Positions 35,901-48,445 of a stretch of DNA of 64,000 nucleotides are shown in pieces (positions within the stretch are counted from its first letter, which is position 1; every line of letters starts with the position of its first letter). A program made the position numbers and the translations under genes. Below the pieces are notes generated by a model. The model searched no databases. It was not told where the DNA came from and saw nothing but the letters and a program-made list of their open reading frames with translations. The DNA comes from Scolanthus callimorphus (lineage: Eukaryota > Cnidaria > Anthozoa > Actiniaria > Edwardsiidae). The stretch lies in assembly GCA_033964015.1 (NCBI GenBank), contig CM066913.1, forward strand, positions 18,747,854 through 18,811,853, given 5' to 3'.

Positions 35901-37675
35901 GTCATAGCGATTTGGAGCAAAAAGCTGCTCTCGGAGGAGTTTCTCATACTGTGTGCCTTGAGCAGATTTGTCTGTAAAAGGGCAAAAATTTGATGTGTAC
36001 TCTATAGAGGCCAGGAATAATTATATCATTATAAAATATCATGTTGTTGTCCTATAACTGATCAGTAATGCTTTTTCTCTGCCTTCCACTAAAATTTGAT
36101 TCGACTCGGCAAACAAACGTCGTTTGTAACGGGCCTTAGCAAATAAAGTTTGCCGAATGAAGCCGAAACACTTCAATCTTCTGCAATCGCTGCCCAGACT
36201 CGCCCACTCCACTCATTCCCTTGCGAGCACAGGCCTATTTTTCTTTATATTCGCCAGCAAATTCAAAGGAAAAGAGGCCACTGCTAACAGGGAAGCCCAC
36301 TCGTGCTAAATGGCTTCGCTTTTCACAGGCTTGTGACTCAAACTGAAAAGCCATTTAGCAGCAATGACTATCGTGATCTAAATCTAGAAAATAGATAATA
36401 GCGTAAATTTGAACCTTTAGAACAATAAATAAACACACGGGCATTTCAATACTATTTAAAGCCAAATATTTGTATTCCAGTATTTACTTGGATTAAAGGC
36501 AGATACGCACTGATTTACAATAAACGGCAATGAACGTTGTGACACTAATTTTTCAAGTAAGAAGAGCAGTTTTTTGCACATTACCCTTGAAGAGGGTTCA
36601 TCACCGCATTTGAATGACACATTTTGGGTATTTTCGATTCCTTTGCCGTTTTTTAAACATAGGTGGTCCAAACATTCAAATCGTTTTCCATTGTATGATT
36701 TACAATTGTCAATGAAAATCTAAGTCCCTATAACAACAATTGTTTTCATGGCTATAGAAATGTTATGGTCATTATTTTTTCTATAGGATTTCCATGGTTT
36801 TTTAGACAGGTTGTGGAAGGAATGTTGATAACGAGAAAACGATTTTTCGTCAGGAATAGATGAACTGTAGAAATACTGCCCCCGGGCTAAGAGCAAGACC
36901 ACAAATCTGGTTAAAGATTACTAGAAGCATTGTTTTTTGTTTCAATACCAAAGAAACAAAGAAAATAATAAACTTGACGCGGGTACTTGTATTGTGGACA
37001 CACGTAATGTGGCTGGGATTCTGGGGTAATATGCGACGCATGGTTTACTTTCTCAAATTCATAATCATCGAAGAAACTTTATCTTTGAATTTGGAAATTC
37101 AAAGCTAAAGTTGTTAACGTCTTTGGGGTTTCTTGTCAAGAAGAAATAGCGCCGAAAAGTCCACAGTTTTGGATTGCGTTTTATTTTCCAACGCAGCTGG
37201 AGTAAATCCGACGCAAAATATATAACTCTCGCTAAGGTATGTTTTCTTTAAACGATGCTGGAGGTTTCTTTAAAAAAATAATGATTGTGATCTAAAATTG
37301 ATAGTTGCACAGAGTCTAAAGTAGAAGTTATCACCCGCCAATGTCTGTTTCATTGCGTTGTAGTTAGGAACGTTATACACATCTTGTAGTTACAGTACAG
37401 ATATTATAGACGTGATAAGGATAGATTCAAACAACTGTTAAATCGTGTCCCAAGTCGTTCGAGGTGGCGAAAAACAAAAGAAAGAATATCCTAGATTTGT
37501 TTATCCTCAAGGCAGTTCATGGTTTTGCCGGAGAGGTAATAAAAACAGGTGAAGGCGTTTCATTAATAATCCCATAATTTCCGTCCAACTTAAACAGGAA
37601 CTTACCTTTTAAACGTACAAACACAACAAGAAACGCCAAAAGGAATCGAGACACGGCCCAAGTCGTCATGTCCAT
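31767..37675 (-). CDS. Nicotinic acetylcholine receptor-like alpha-type subunit, copy B
   Basis: Family role: subunit of a pentameric acetylcholine-gated cation channel at the cell surface. Exons: 37606-37675, 35820-35971, 34924-34968, 34656-34765, 33362-33596 and 31767-32461; splice phases all agree. The product is about 435 residues: signal peptide 1-22, ligand-binding head, Cys-loop about 164-178 with 13 residues between cysteines, vicinal cysteines YGCC about 227-230 (alpha-subunit mark), TM1 about 248-270, TM2 about 278-300, TM3, a short loop of about 70 residues, and TM4 near the end. GER before TM2 and Asp after it favour cation selectivity. The ATG at 37675 has a good context (CCGCCATGG). 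One base is missing near 33493, next to the first Cys-loop cysteine: exon 5 is 235 bp where phases need 236. This may be a sequencing error or a true lesion. Confidence 0.92.
32478..32735. mobile_element. MITE in the last intron of copy B
   Basis: Left TTACTGTGCGGCTACGTCAA and right TTGACGTAGTCGCACAGTAA are inverted repeats extending through CCGGGCCAT. The element is about 258 bp and non-coding. Confidence 0.85.
32765..32963. repeat. Two long G tracts and a GT run
   Basis: G-rich runs at about 32770-32790 and 32937-32962, the second preceded by (GT)n. They could form G-quadruplexes. Run length is likely to be unreliable in assembly. Confidence 0.85.
33715..34515. repeat. 800-bp polypyrimidine tract (CCTTCCTTTATC-type)
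   Basis: The plus strand is almost entirely C and T in words such as CCTTCCTTTATCCC and GATTCCTTCC, in intron 4 of copy B. Any frames are Ser/Pro/Phe/Leu translations of the repeat. On the coding (minus) strand the intron is purine-rich. Confidence 0.95.
35407..35600. repeat. Dispersed GAAACAT/TAGCC-type repeat, copy 2
   Basis: Matches 8160-8395 in order (TTGTTGCGCGC, ATTTTGTAGCCGGGA, GTCCGAGACAC, GCGTGCGATG). It lies in intron 2 of copy B. Copy A has no equivalent at that place, so the repeat inserted after the receptor duplication or was lost from A. Confidence 0.75.
36301..36362. repeat. Small hairpin in intron 1 of copy B
   Basis: GCTAAATGGCTTCGCTTTTC is answered by GAAAAGCCATTTAGC about 25 bp later. 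The rest of this long intron (35972-37605) shows no recognised feature. Confidence 0.5.
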
Positions 37676-38189
37676 GGCGGAGCCTGTCTCATAACGTCTT
37701 CACACAGCGTCTCTCAAGGATTTAGCTATTTAACTAATTGGGTATAAGAGGCCGTGCAATATTGTAGTATTATCATGAATGTCATTATCATACTAAATAG
37801 TTACAGACAGATCGTGGAGAGCAAATACAAGAGAAAACACCTCATTGGGCAATAGATAATGCCTCGTGTTCACGGAGTTTTACCACAAACGGGCAAATAC
37901 TGCAGGCTTGATTTCTTATTCTGATAGACCAATTCGACGTAATTTTGTATTTGTCTGATTGGAAAAACTACAAGTAAATCAACTACCTCAAATTAATACA
38001 TCGAATCGGTGTATTGAGTTTACTTACACTATTTTATCTAATGAACCAGCCCAAAATGCTCGGAAAAATGAAACGAGAAAATGAGACAGCCTAATAAAAT
38101 TCGATCGTTGCAATGACCACGTAATAGATGAGGACAGATAAGGGCCGTTAGCTGATTACCAGACGTGGCTAAAACTACCTTTTAAACCG
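37676..38189. other. 5' flank of copy B
   Basis: Putative promoter side of minus-strand copy B. A weak minus-strand CTTATACCC lies near 37745, about 70 bp before the ATG; this is the only TATA-like candidate. Nothing else recognised. Confidence 0.35.
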
Positions 38190-39070
38190 AAACCGGAAAT
38201 TTGACTCATTAGGACGATCAACGCAGATGTGGGGAGATTCAAAAGCTGGGATTTATTTTGAGCCATTCTTCATTTGTAAATCAGTGCACATCTTTACATC
38301 ACGCCACAGAAAATACAATCAGAGTGCAGGAATGGCGTTGTATATTCGGCGGTATTCCACTAAACCTTCCCGTCATGCACTGCATTTACGTAAAACATTG
38401 TTTTGATTTTCTGTAGCGTGGTATAAAATAGTTATACAATGATTTCTCGTGGCATACTGCAGAATATCCCACTTGTCACTTGTATTTTCTTAGCATACAC
38501 CAGAAAATACAAGTGACGCGTTATATACTCTGCCGTTTGCCACTCAAAGCATTGTATAACTAGTATACACACGCGATACACATCTCATAATAACTTTCCC
38601 GCTTCTTCTCTGTCCTCGGAAACGGAAAGTTGGCTAATTAGCACGCTTATGTAGGGGGGATTCAGAAGCTGGGGTAACTTAATTGAGCGGTTCTGTATTT
38701 GTAAATTATTGTACATCTATACACGCGATGCTTTTTCATAATAACTTTCCCGCTTCTTCTCTGATCTTCTCTGGCCTCGGAACCGGAAATTCCGAAGATG
38801 TGGGGAGATTGTGAAGCTCGGATACCTTTATTTTCAGCCGTTCTTTTTTTGTAAATTACTGTAAATCTTTACAGGCGATGCTTTTTATAATAACTTCTCC
38901 TCCTTTTCTCCGGCCTCGTAATCGGAAATTTGACTCATTAGGACGTTTACTGCTTATGTGGGGGAGATTCAATTCAGTATTTGTATTGAGCCGTTCCTTA
39001 TATTATTTGTAAATCACTGCAAATATATACACGCGATGCTTTTTATAATAACTTCTCCGCCTCTGCTCGT
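38190..39070. repeat. Four imperfect tandem units of about 150 bp upstream of copy B
   Basis: Each unit has a GAAA-type word, GTGGGGAGATTC, TTATTTTGAGCCGTTC, TTGTAAATCACTG, ACACGCGATGCTTTTT and ATAATAACTTCTCC. Units begin near 38200, 38625, 38780 and 38920. The first two are separated by MITE sequence at 38303-38570. Confidence 0.7.
38303..38570. mobile_element. Two adjacent MITEs inserted in the 150-bp repeat array
   Basis: The first (about 38303-38425) has ACGCCACAGAAAATAC against ATTTTCTGTAGCGTGGTAT and is related to 10482-10584. The second (about 38427-38569) is bounded by TAGTTATACAATG and CATTGTATAACTA, with inner arms CACTTGTATTTTCT and AGAAAATACAAGTG. Confidence 0.75.
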
Positions 39071-39486
39071 ATAATTAGGCTCTCCAACATCACAAAATCA
39101 TGGATCTGGTTTCGAATGTTTTGAACCTCAAAGAGACAACCGCAGAGGACTCAGAACCTTTTAAGGTTTTAAAAAATCTCATACGTTTTATTCTCACTCT
39201 GTGGTAGGCAAGCTGAACAGATAAATGTGAATCTAAAGCAGAACGAGAAATGCAAACGGTACCCCCTCATGATGCAAATCAAAGATGCCGAGGTGTAAAA
39301 CTTCCTTGATTCAGAACTCACTGCAGAGTACTTACAAAAAAGGTGAATTATTTGTTAAAGTAAATATAAAAAGAAGGCCCGTGAATAAAGTAAAACAGAA
39401 TACAGTTATCAAAAAGAAAGTTACAATAATAATAATACACATGAAAACAATTCTGCTGATTCGCTGAGAGCAGTGCAGTTTGTAGG
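39071..39486. other. Intergenic, nothing recognised
   Basis: AT-rich DNA with short chance frames only; no conserved motif seen. Confidence 0.35.
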
Positions 39487-39600
39487 TAACAAAGTGCAAA
39501 AATAAGGTAACAAAGTGCAAAAACAAGGTAACAAAGCGCAAAAACAAGGTAACAAAGTGCAAAAACAAGGTAACAAAGTGCAAAAACAAGGTAACAAAGT
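39487..39600. repeat. 21-bp minisatellite, about 5.5 copies
   Basis: Unit AAGGTAACAAAGTGCAAAAAC repeated head to tail with one or two substitutions. Confidence 0.95.
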
Positions 39601-40045
39601 TATTTAAATTAAGTTTATTTCCACATTAAATAAATAATTACAAAAGGAATAATAAAATGTGGTAGGAGACCCTAAGAAACCACAAGGTCGAGTAGGGTCC
39701 CCCATGTATACTTTTTTTTCTAAAATACTAAGCGTCACGCTAGCTACGAGTGATCTAATTGGTCAGATTGGTGTTTGCGGCAAGAAAACAGGATAGTTTG
39801 GATTTGAAAGAGGAAAGATTATTAGAAGATGTTACAAAATATGGGAGAGAATTCCAGATTTTTGGGCCTTGGTATCAGATTGTGAACTGCTTGATATTTG
39901 TTTTGCAAGGGTGAGACAGAGCGGGTATTATAACTGTGAATATCACTGCCAATCACTGCCTTGGTGGTAATACCATTGACAATATCATTCCACTCCTGGA
40001 GCACGACAATCGGAAAACAAAGGGAGGAGCAGTTCATATTTGGTC
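39601..40045 (-). mobile_element. 3' end of a non-LTR retrotransposon, minus strand
   Basis: A minus-strand frame ending at 39822 contains SDIHSYNTRSVSPLQNK, resembling the short C-terminal tail after the polymerase of Jockey/CR1-type elements. AT-rich 3' sequence with AATAAACTTAATT follows. Heavily truncated. Confidence 0.5.
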
Positions 40046-40127
40046 ACCGTACCTTACAGGCCAGTAGACTCGACAACCAGTTTAGACGCTCCAAACTACA
40101 GGCCCATTAGCGCGTTGCTGCCAATAG

Positions 40128-40218
40128 ACCAAATCAGCTAACGGTGTTTACATCTTGTTGCCATCGAATTCAGATCATGTGATGATTCCTTTGGGTGGAT
40201 ACTTTTGTTATAAAATCT
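40128..40218. mobile_element. Half copy of the MITE found whole at 59490-59680
   Basis: Shares CAGCTAACGGTGTTTACATC, TTGTTGCCA and CAGATCATGTGATGATTCCT, TTGGGTGGAT with the longer element; only one arm is present. Confidence 0.7.
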
Positions 40219-41139
40219 GGTACCCCTATATTCGAGAAAATAATAGTTGAAAATCCAGTAGAGGGTGGGGACGGTTGCTTCGTCCCGCCACCCACCCCTC
40301 CCCCGACAAAATCGGGCTACTATACCAAATGAGTGGGCCAGCTGTCACTTTTTTTCCAGGTTGCGCGATGATTTATGATTTCGTATGAAAAGTCAAGACT
40401 GTTTTCGAGAACTTATAATCCCCCAGCAGATAGCAGCGTTGAACTAATGGTTTCTTTGTCCGTGTTGATCTTAAATTTGAAATGAGTAGATTAGTTTACC
40501 TAAAATAATTCGTCTTACTAAATGGCGTTGACCATAACACTGCCGAAAATGATACCATCAAAAAAAAGTGTAACAAAAACAACTCTTTGAAAACATACTT
40601 GTATAAAAGGTGGTTTAGTCTGTGACCGATAGCTTTATTTAGCAATAAAAGTATTATTTTATTCTAGTGACCTCCCACGCTCGATGGTGCACAGGAATTC
40701 CAAGAATGGCGGCCACAAAGACCCACCAAGAATACCGAGAGTTTCATAGTTCTGCGAACACTCCACCAAACACTAGCCTAAACGGCGTTCTCGTCCGTCA
40801 GAGAAATTTCTAAGCATCCCTGATAGATTGTAAACGGTTTTAGGAGCGTTTATTTTCGTAATAAATACTTTCATTGATGAACGAGTTTGGGCATTAATTA
40901 AAAGTTGGAGTTCGCAGATTCTGAAAACTGCAGTAAGAGAAATCATGGAAGCGGGGATAATGCATGTACGACGGAAACCAGAAGACTAAGTCATCATCAG
41001 AGATCACAGCAACAAAAACAAAGAACAGGGGAAAAAGAGGAAATAACAACAACAGAGAGAAAACAACAACAGAAAGGAACCAAGAACAGAATATCAACAT
41101 AGGAGTTCAACACTTTACAATCAGTCCCTCCCTCTACTT
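40219..41139. other. Intergenic, nothing recognised
   Basis: No conserved coding segment. The A-rich stretch 41000-41100 (CAACAACAG words) gives Gln/Thr-rich chance frames. Confidence 0.35.
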
Positions 41140-41420
41140 CCTCCCTCGCCACCGCCACCGCCACCGCACCGCCACCGCCACCGCCACCGCCACCGCCACC
41201 GCCACCGCCACCGCCACCACCACCGCCACTACCCCACCCCACCCCACCACTGATCCCCCATTCCATCCCATCCCTGATCCTCATTCCATCCCACCCTCCA
41301 ACCCTCACCTCCCCATTCCACCCCAATCCCCATCCCTTAACCCTACTCCATCCCTCACCTCCATTACATTCCGATATCCCATCCCTTATTCCCCATTCCC
41401 CCATTCCTCCCTCATCCTTC
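41140..41420. repeat. CCACCG microsatellite grading into CCCATCC-rich sequence
   Basis: Near-perfect (CCACCG)n at 41148-41225, then C/A/T-rich CCCCACCCCA and CATTCCATCCC words. Gly- or Pro-rich frames across it are artefacts. Confidence 0.95.
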
Positions 41421-44364
41421 ATCTCCCTACTATCATCGGCACCTACAATCCTTTCAGCAAGCGATTAGAACATGGAACTCTATTTTCTCTAAGGTAGCAC
41501 TCACTTAGCTTAAATTCTGTTACCTTGCATGCAGTTCTGTTAGGAAGCGCAGGCAATAAGATCGGCTGGCCATCCCATTAGCGAGAGCTAACCTTGGGAG
41601 TATTTTATCTACGTATCTAAGGAAAACATAACCCCTTCCATGTCTTCTAGAATTCCACTGCAAAAACAGAGATAATTAAATTCCAAATACAATTCACTAT
41701 TGCTGTGGCATGCACAATAGAGCGTTTCACAAAGACTAGGTGTAGATTAATCTAGAGTATATATTGTAGATATAACTAACATAATCTCAAACACAAAGAA
41801 TAAACATTTATTTGACATGATGTTATAACAGTGTCATGGTTCTCTAATCTTCATACAATATCATTCAGCCTATTATTAATGCTTTCTCTTATTTCACTCT
41901 CTAACAGGGTACTTTTCGCTTCAAATGGACTTGAAAGATTAGCTTAAGCATATTCACTTGCTCAAACTTCCTAGTCCGAGAACAAATTCTGTAGCAAGGG
42001 AAAGTAAAGTTTGTTGCTCAAGACATCTGGATAACTGCTACAGGTCGTTTGTAACATTCAGTGCTGACAGCTAGTCAGAAGGGTAGAGAAAAATGTGTCC
42101 TCTCTAAAAAAACTGAATAATGTGCTTAGAGCAAACCTTGAAAGTTCCCTCAGCAAAATAACGATGGCAAAGAGCACACAATAAAATGCAACAGCTATTT
42201 TTAATATCATGCCTTGCCATAAAATACCTTATAGCGCCCATAAAGAAGCATTAATTTAATGTTTATTTAAGTTTCTATTTATTCCAGACGTCATTCTAGA
42301 GTATCAAATAAAGGTTTTGTTTATAGTTTGTTATATAATAAAATACATCTTACTGGCTCACTTGATCTTTTTCCCTGACCATGTCAAATGAAAAGGGCTT
42401 CCAGACAGTTCTTCCCTGCGGGCGATTTTCTAGAAAATACTTATTCATTGTTCTTAGCCCTGCTGCACTGGCTGTAAACACAGAAATCGAGGAAGAAAAT
42501 AGCAATAATCCAGATGTCTTAAGAAGCCCTGAGCAACATATTTTACTTTGCCTTGTTACACTTTTTTCCAAAGGACTTTAGACAGCTGCGATAAGTGAAA
42601 ACCTCTGAATCTAATGACCGAAACTTCAATGTCTATGTTCTATTGTTGAAGATGAGAGCCGTCTCGCGCATTCGTTTACAATGAGCTGTACACTAGGAAG
42701 AGGTAAGCGGTTTTGTTAAAAGAAGATTTATTTTGAAGTAATGATATCCATATGATAGCTTTAAAAATACATCTGCACATTTGTATACAGTTCCAAATAC
42801 CAAGATATGCAAGAAGCTAAGCATGTCTACTGCTATGGCAACAGTGTCGCGGATAGTCTGTCTCGAACTCGGTTTTCAGTTGCAGAAAACCAACAACATG
42901 TTCATGGGAATGGCTTTTTGTTTCGCTCAAAACACTGCCTAGCCCAATGAGTGCGAGATAAACTTGCTTTATTCACTAGTTGGTGAGACACGTTAAATTG
43001 TCAGACATGTTTAGAAAGTACAATCCGTTTTTGACAGAGTGTTCTCTGTTGGACGTAAACGTGGGCACAATTCGGGGGCATACAACAAGCAAAATAATGC
43101 GGTTAAACTACTTATTTTGCTGTTAGCAGGTGTTTTAACAAACCATTAAAATGTTTTGAAAATAATGTTGCTTTGAAACATTTAGTATCTGTTCCTTTCT
43201 GCGATGAGGCAACTTGACTGATATTTTCGCAGGAGAACATCAGATCCAATGTTTAGCAGTGCCTTAGTTCCAGCAGTGCCCCCCCCCCCAGCGAAGCAAA
43301 CTATTTAGTGTCAACATGTGGGTAAAAACCTGCTTGCCCCCCCCCCCCCCAGCAAATACAAAGAATGACCAAGGCTAGCCCCCCAGAAACAAAGTTCTAG
43401 CTACGGCCTTGGCCAGCAAGGGGATAAATAATGTTTCATTACCAGCTAGCAGAAAAATATCAAAACGTTGTATGATCATATTTGATCAACATTTTCCAAG
43501 CAAAGCGGAAACTGCACAGAAATTTCGCAAACAGGACATTTTACTCCCTACAACTTTTAAAACAATCTTCCCAGAAGAACATTGTTTGAATTTGTTTCCC
43601 CGCAACGTTTTCGCCCTCCAAAAAATTCCCAGTCAATTAAGGAAGGAGTTTCGGAACATATATTTTGCGTAACAGACATTATGCGTAACAGATCCGTTTT
43701 GTAACCCCTGACAATTTTCTAAATAAGTTTCAATATTCACACCAGAAGATGCTCATCTTATCGAAACGGCAGGAGGAAGCATACACAAAATGGCTAAACT
43801 TATTTAAACGTGTCTGCAAATGGATTTTCCCAAAGATTTTTCTTCTTATGTGTTAGTTCCCTCAAAGCTTTAAAGTGCTGGCAGTGTAGCATCTGCAATT
43901 CGGGCAGTGAGAATGTGTAAGCATTCAGAGCATGGAAAAGTAAACACACACAAAAAATAAATATAAGTCTATAAACTGGTAAAGAAGTTTGCTTTGAGGT
44001 AAGCGAGCAGGTGGCAGTCTTGACAGCTATGATGCAAGTCTTGAATAAACACTTGTGACGTAAGTAACTAAGTAAGTAAGTCAAATAACGTAAGTCAAGT
44101 GTTAGCTGTCGTAGTAAACGTTTTTAGCTTTACTGGTGTATGGCACAATATCTGCCAAGCAAACTGGGAACGTTATGCCAATTTTTACACATTAAGGGAA
44201 TTGCATTTCGTTTTTTTTAAATTGACTCTTTTGTCAACATGGTATAAAAACTTAAATTACTTCATTACCGTGAAAGTCTGAGCATCCACTCCTAAGCACT
44301 GACAAGCCAAGCTTTGATTACTGTAGTTTTGTTTCACAGTATAGGAGGACCTGTAACAAACCAT
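41421..44364. other. Gene-poor stretch
   Basis: No gene is supported. Two poly-C runs with similar flanks lie at about 43279 and 43336. A frame of 87 codons at 43409-43672 has no recognisable motif and no nearby splice partners; it is treated as chance. Confidence 0.4.
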
Positions 44365-44365
44365 A

Positions 44366-44491
44366 AAGGCTGGTTTCCATATAGTCTTATCTGTCACATC
44401 AGTCGACCGTGAAACAATGGAAATTGGAATTATTCTTTTGTTTCACGGTTGAATGATACGACAGATAAGACTATATGGAAACTGGGCTTTA
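44366..44491. mobile_element. 126-bp MITE
   Basis: Arms of about 50 bp: TTTCCATATAGTCTTATCTG against CAGATAAGACTATATGGAAA, with inner CCGTGAAACA against TGTTTCACGG. TTA/TAA lies at both borders, consistent with a PIF/Harbinger-type target. Confidence 0.85.
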
Positions 44492-47400
44492 AGGCAGAGA
44501 AAATCAATGTCCTGCATTGACATTACATATATTTTATCCATATGGTCTAGACTATTTTGCGTCAGCGTAAACGCTGCGAAGTACAGATTCATTTTAACGA
44601 ATACAGTAAGGTGTTTGCACATGACCTCCTCAATTTGATGACAACTTTAGCTTTCTGCCAAGTGAATAAGGCTCATTGAAGAAAAAGTGTTCTTATTGAT
44701 GAAGAGGGAATGCCAGTCAAATCAAGAGCAAGGAGTCTTGAAAAAAAATTTCTTTCAAAAAGTTTGACGCCCTGTCAAACACTTCTACTAGAGCGATACC
44801 CCCATTTGACCTCCAGATAACACGATGGTGGAAAAAGCTGTACGATTGAAAAGATTAAATCTTTAAAGGCTCTGGTTTGTCGAATACAGTCAATCGCTGT
44901 CAAAAACTCGACAAGCACGTACTGCAGCATTAAACAGGCACGTCTACCAGTATTTGGGAAGTTTTAGGAAGATATGACAAGAATTACATGAGCTCAAGAG
45001 AAGAAGTGGAATCTGCGGGCGGGACACTTAGAGTAACGCTTATAATGCGGGCTTTCGCTTTTATCTAGCGTAAGTAGCTCCGGTTACCAAAATGGCCCCG
45101 CCTTATGCGGGATGCATGTGATCTATCAGAAAGTTTTACTAATGAAACGTTTTGCCATCCTACCGCTAATTATTTGTTCCCTGAATCAAACATCTAAGAA
45201 ACCCGGTAGCATTTGCAAAACCTCTGAGTCAGTTTGTGGTTGCTAAGTTTTAGCTGTGCGATCGAAGGTAGTTGCGAAAACACGGTTTAACTGTTGCTTC
45301 AGAATGAAAACGGAGGTATAGTTAAAACTGGAAATTTTTCAGTGTGCTGCAGCTCTGATTACGTAAATTTAAGTCACGTTCCTTTGTTACATTCCAGTAA
45401 GCAAGTTCTTACCCCGCTTTTAATCGAAAGTTTATCAAAGAAACAATATCCTCTCTATACCCGATTATCTAAGTCAAACACATCGTGTTGCCAAAGCAAT
45501 GACCTAAACCTGTGCACACATGAAGCCTCTGAAGGCTTACTAAATGTGTGTGGGAATTAACGTTAAATAAATAACATAAGAACACGTTAAGCTATGTTCA
45601 AAGGTTTGCATTTGGCACCATATTATGTTTTAGATAATTTAGTCCATTTTCTACGTTCACATCTCAAATGGCACTCTATCGCAAGAAAACACGGAGGCGT
45701 TCTCTTCTTCTTGAAGACAAACTGCTGAAATGGACTTAATTTCATGACCTCATTTATGTTCCCGACATCTTAGACTGCGAAAACAAACACATTAGTCCGT
45801 TGTTAGACAGTAAGAGTCTATGAGTAAGAAAGAGAATATCTAGTATGTCATGAGCACGAAGTATGGATGAAAAAGATTTCATTAAGTCATATATTAAACA
45901 TGAATTTTGAACATGGAAAGTTAGGGGTTCGCAGTGTTTTTGGTTTGGCCTTTTTGGTTTGTGAACGAGAAAGGAGAAACCGCTTATGTCATTGACGACT
46001 ACCTCTAATATGCTTTTTTTTCTTCAATATTAGAGTCAGGAACATAAGCGATAGCGACTACGTCGCCGAAGTCCCGATCATGCTTCTCTGCCTTGCAGTT
46101 GAATGGCTTCCGGAACTGTAAATCATTGAATGGCCTTCTGGGCCGGTGTATGTCGGAGCGCACAATGCCTTTTGACTGTCTTTTTCCATAAACTCGACCT
46201 CGAAATACGTCTATATTAAGAATAATTGAAGGAAAGCATTGAAACCACTGCACATCTCATATGATTTTGAACAACAAAAAGTGTGACCACCCAATAAAAA
46301 TAAGTATTGTCGGCTCTCATTTGGTTACGTCATCGAGAATTCATTAACACCGTTGCCCGACCGAAAGGGGCATATTAGGAGCACGGAAGACAGGCAGGTT
46401 GAAGTGCGGCCTCTGTTTCGGTAAACAATCTTCGCTAGGGGCATTGCTGCACGCCTTTTTTCGCTGTCAAGTATGTTAATTTACTGTCTCAAGCAATAAT
46501 CAATCTGTCAGCCTTCGGTGGATTAAATACAGCGCTAGGAACTTAAAAGGCTTTGAGTTCTTCTAATGATCTTAATCGAGGCTTAGCTGATTTGGATAAA
46601 GAGGGACTGCAGAAGGAGGATGAAGCGCCTTCACAGATTTTGACATAAGGTAACTTAACGTCCTTTTAGTAAGAAGATTGTGTCTAGGCATAGCGTGAGT
46701 TTCAGAGTTTGACTCCAGACTGACAAAACGTACCACGATAAAACATGGAGCAGTAGACTCAAACTTGGATCGCCATCCAGACAACGTTTTGCGCTAAAAG
46801 TTGCAATGTAAAAGTTAAGTAGGGTCTAGATCGGAATCTTAAGTCTAGATTTAAGCATTCATTGCATATATTGTGTAGGATATCTATCATGAACGCTCAC
46901 TGAAACCATAAGGACAAAACGCGTTTTGTTTGATTTGTACGCATTTTCTAAAGTTGTACAAACAGACTGCAACTGATTTATTACCACGCCATTTTTATCT
47001 TCAAGAACTTAAGAACGACATAGGTCCTCCGCCTTTAGATCAAATCACTTCTTCCATCGGTTTTGAGTGGGATTACAGTAACGGAATTCTTATAATTATG
47101 AGTAATTAAGTTGTATATTATTTTTTATCCGGTTAATATCTTGGCCTTTTCATGGGATATTATGGTGTCTAATTAAAAGTAAAACAGATCAAATCTGCAT
47201 ACATAGAAGAATTGGACATACAACTTTTGGAAATAACATAGTTTGCTAGTTTAGATATAAGGAAAGAATGGTACCAGAAAAAAAAACAGATGCTCCTTGA
47301 TGGTATTCCTGGAGCAACGAATTTGTTTACGTTTGTGTTCTATTAAACAGCGTAGCATATACCTCATGCTTTGTGTGAGTCGCGAAAACAGACTTTCTTG

Positions 47401-48445
47401 GAAGCGATTTTTAGGAACTTGCGATATTAAATAAGTTAGGTAAGAAAGTAAAGTCGCACATCGTTTGAAATTTGAATCTTAAATTGTACACCTCCTCTCT
47501 CTGTATTGTACAATTATACATTATTGTATTGAGTGTGAAGTTTGTTTCTCCTGGTACCTTTTTGGTGCTGCACTCATTAAACGACAAAATTTAGCAAAGA
47601 TCGACCAAATTTTTAAAACACATGAGATGCGCAAGAAGCAAGAAACGTTAGTGCAAAAGAAGCTCAAGTTTTGTTTTTGCATTTACAAAATCAATTTGTA
47701 CTAACTACTGTAATTGCACAAAGCAATTTATAGCCCTAATATATACCTAAATCGAAATTCTTTATGGTCAGTTGTTTTTTTGAAAACTGCAAAAACAAAA
47801 ATAATTGGCGAATGTGACTTTCGGCGCGGTTTGAAGAATTATAGAGGCTCTGTTTTTTTACACCTGGTGGAGTTTTCTAATTTTAGCATGTGAACACAAA
47901 AAGAACCGAGGAAAGTTCAAAACAAAGCCTTTCCAACAATGAAAGCCAACGAAAGCTTGTTAATTCAGAGTTAAGGTCCCAAGAACAAGTTGTATTTCAT
48001 CAAACAACGCCAAGCATATGCAATGTGTTAATCTTCCAAGAAGATTTTTTAAACTAAACTTACAAATCAACTTTTAAGGGAACTTGTCCAAAATCAGACG
48101 CGGATGATACGTGGCGCTAAGTGGATGTGGAATGAATTGTTCAAGTTTATTAAAATAATGACGTTCTTTTGAACAGAAGGCTTTATCATTTGTGATTGAA
48201 AAAACAAAATAAACAAACAATCAAAGTTGATCTCTACCGTTCCTTGAGTTTTGTTTGCAAAAAGTTCATTTTTAGTGGACAATAACTCAGAGCTGATACT
48301 ATCCTAGTGTATTGAGGGAGATATCACAACAACAACATGAAACGCTTTGTTGTGTGCATGTACTTATGTTGTATTGCATAGCGTTCTTTCTATTTTATTG
48401 TTTTTGAATTAAACCGAGGTTCAAAAAAGCGGTCCGAAAAATAGG
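44492..48445. other. Gene-poor stretch with one weak exon candidate
   Basis: No clear gene. At 46005-46233 (minus) a frame with balanced composition follows a plausible acceptor (TTAATATAG) and ends in EEKKAY then stop; no family is recognised. Elsewhere only AT-rich non-coding DNA was seen. Confidence 0.35.

Noticed and set aside
40964..41497. Thr/Pro-rich plus frame and Gly-rich minus frame
   Set aside because: Both translate the CCACCG microsatellite and its C-rich flank; no conserved part.
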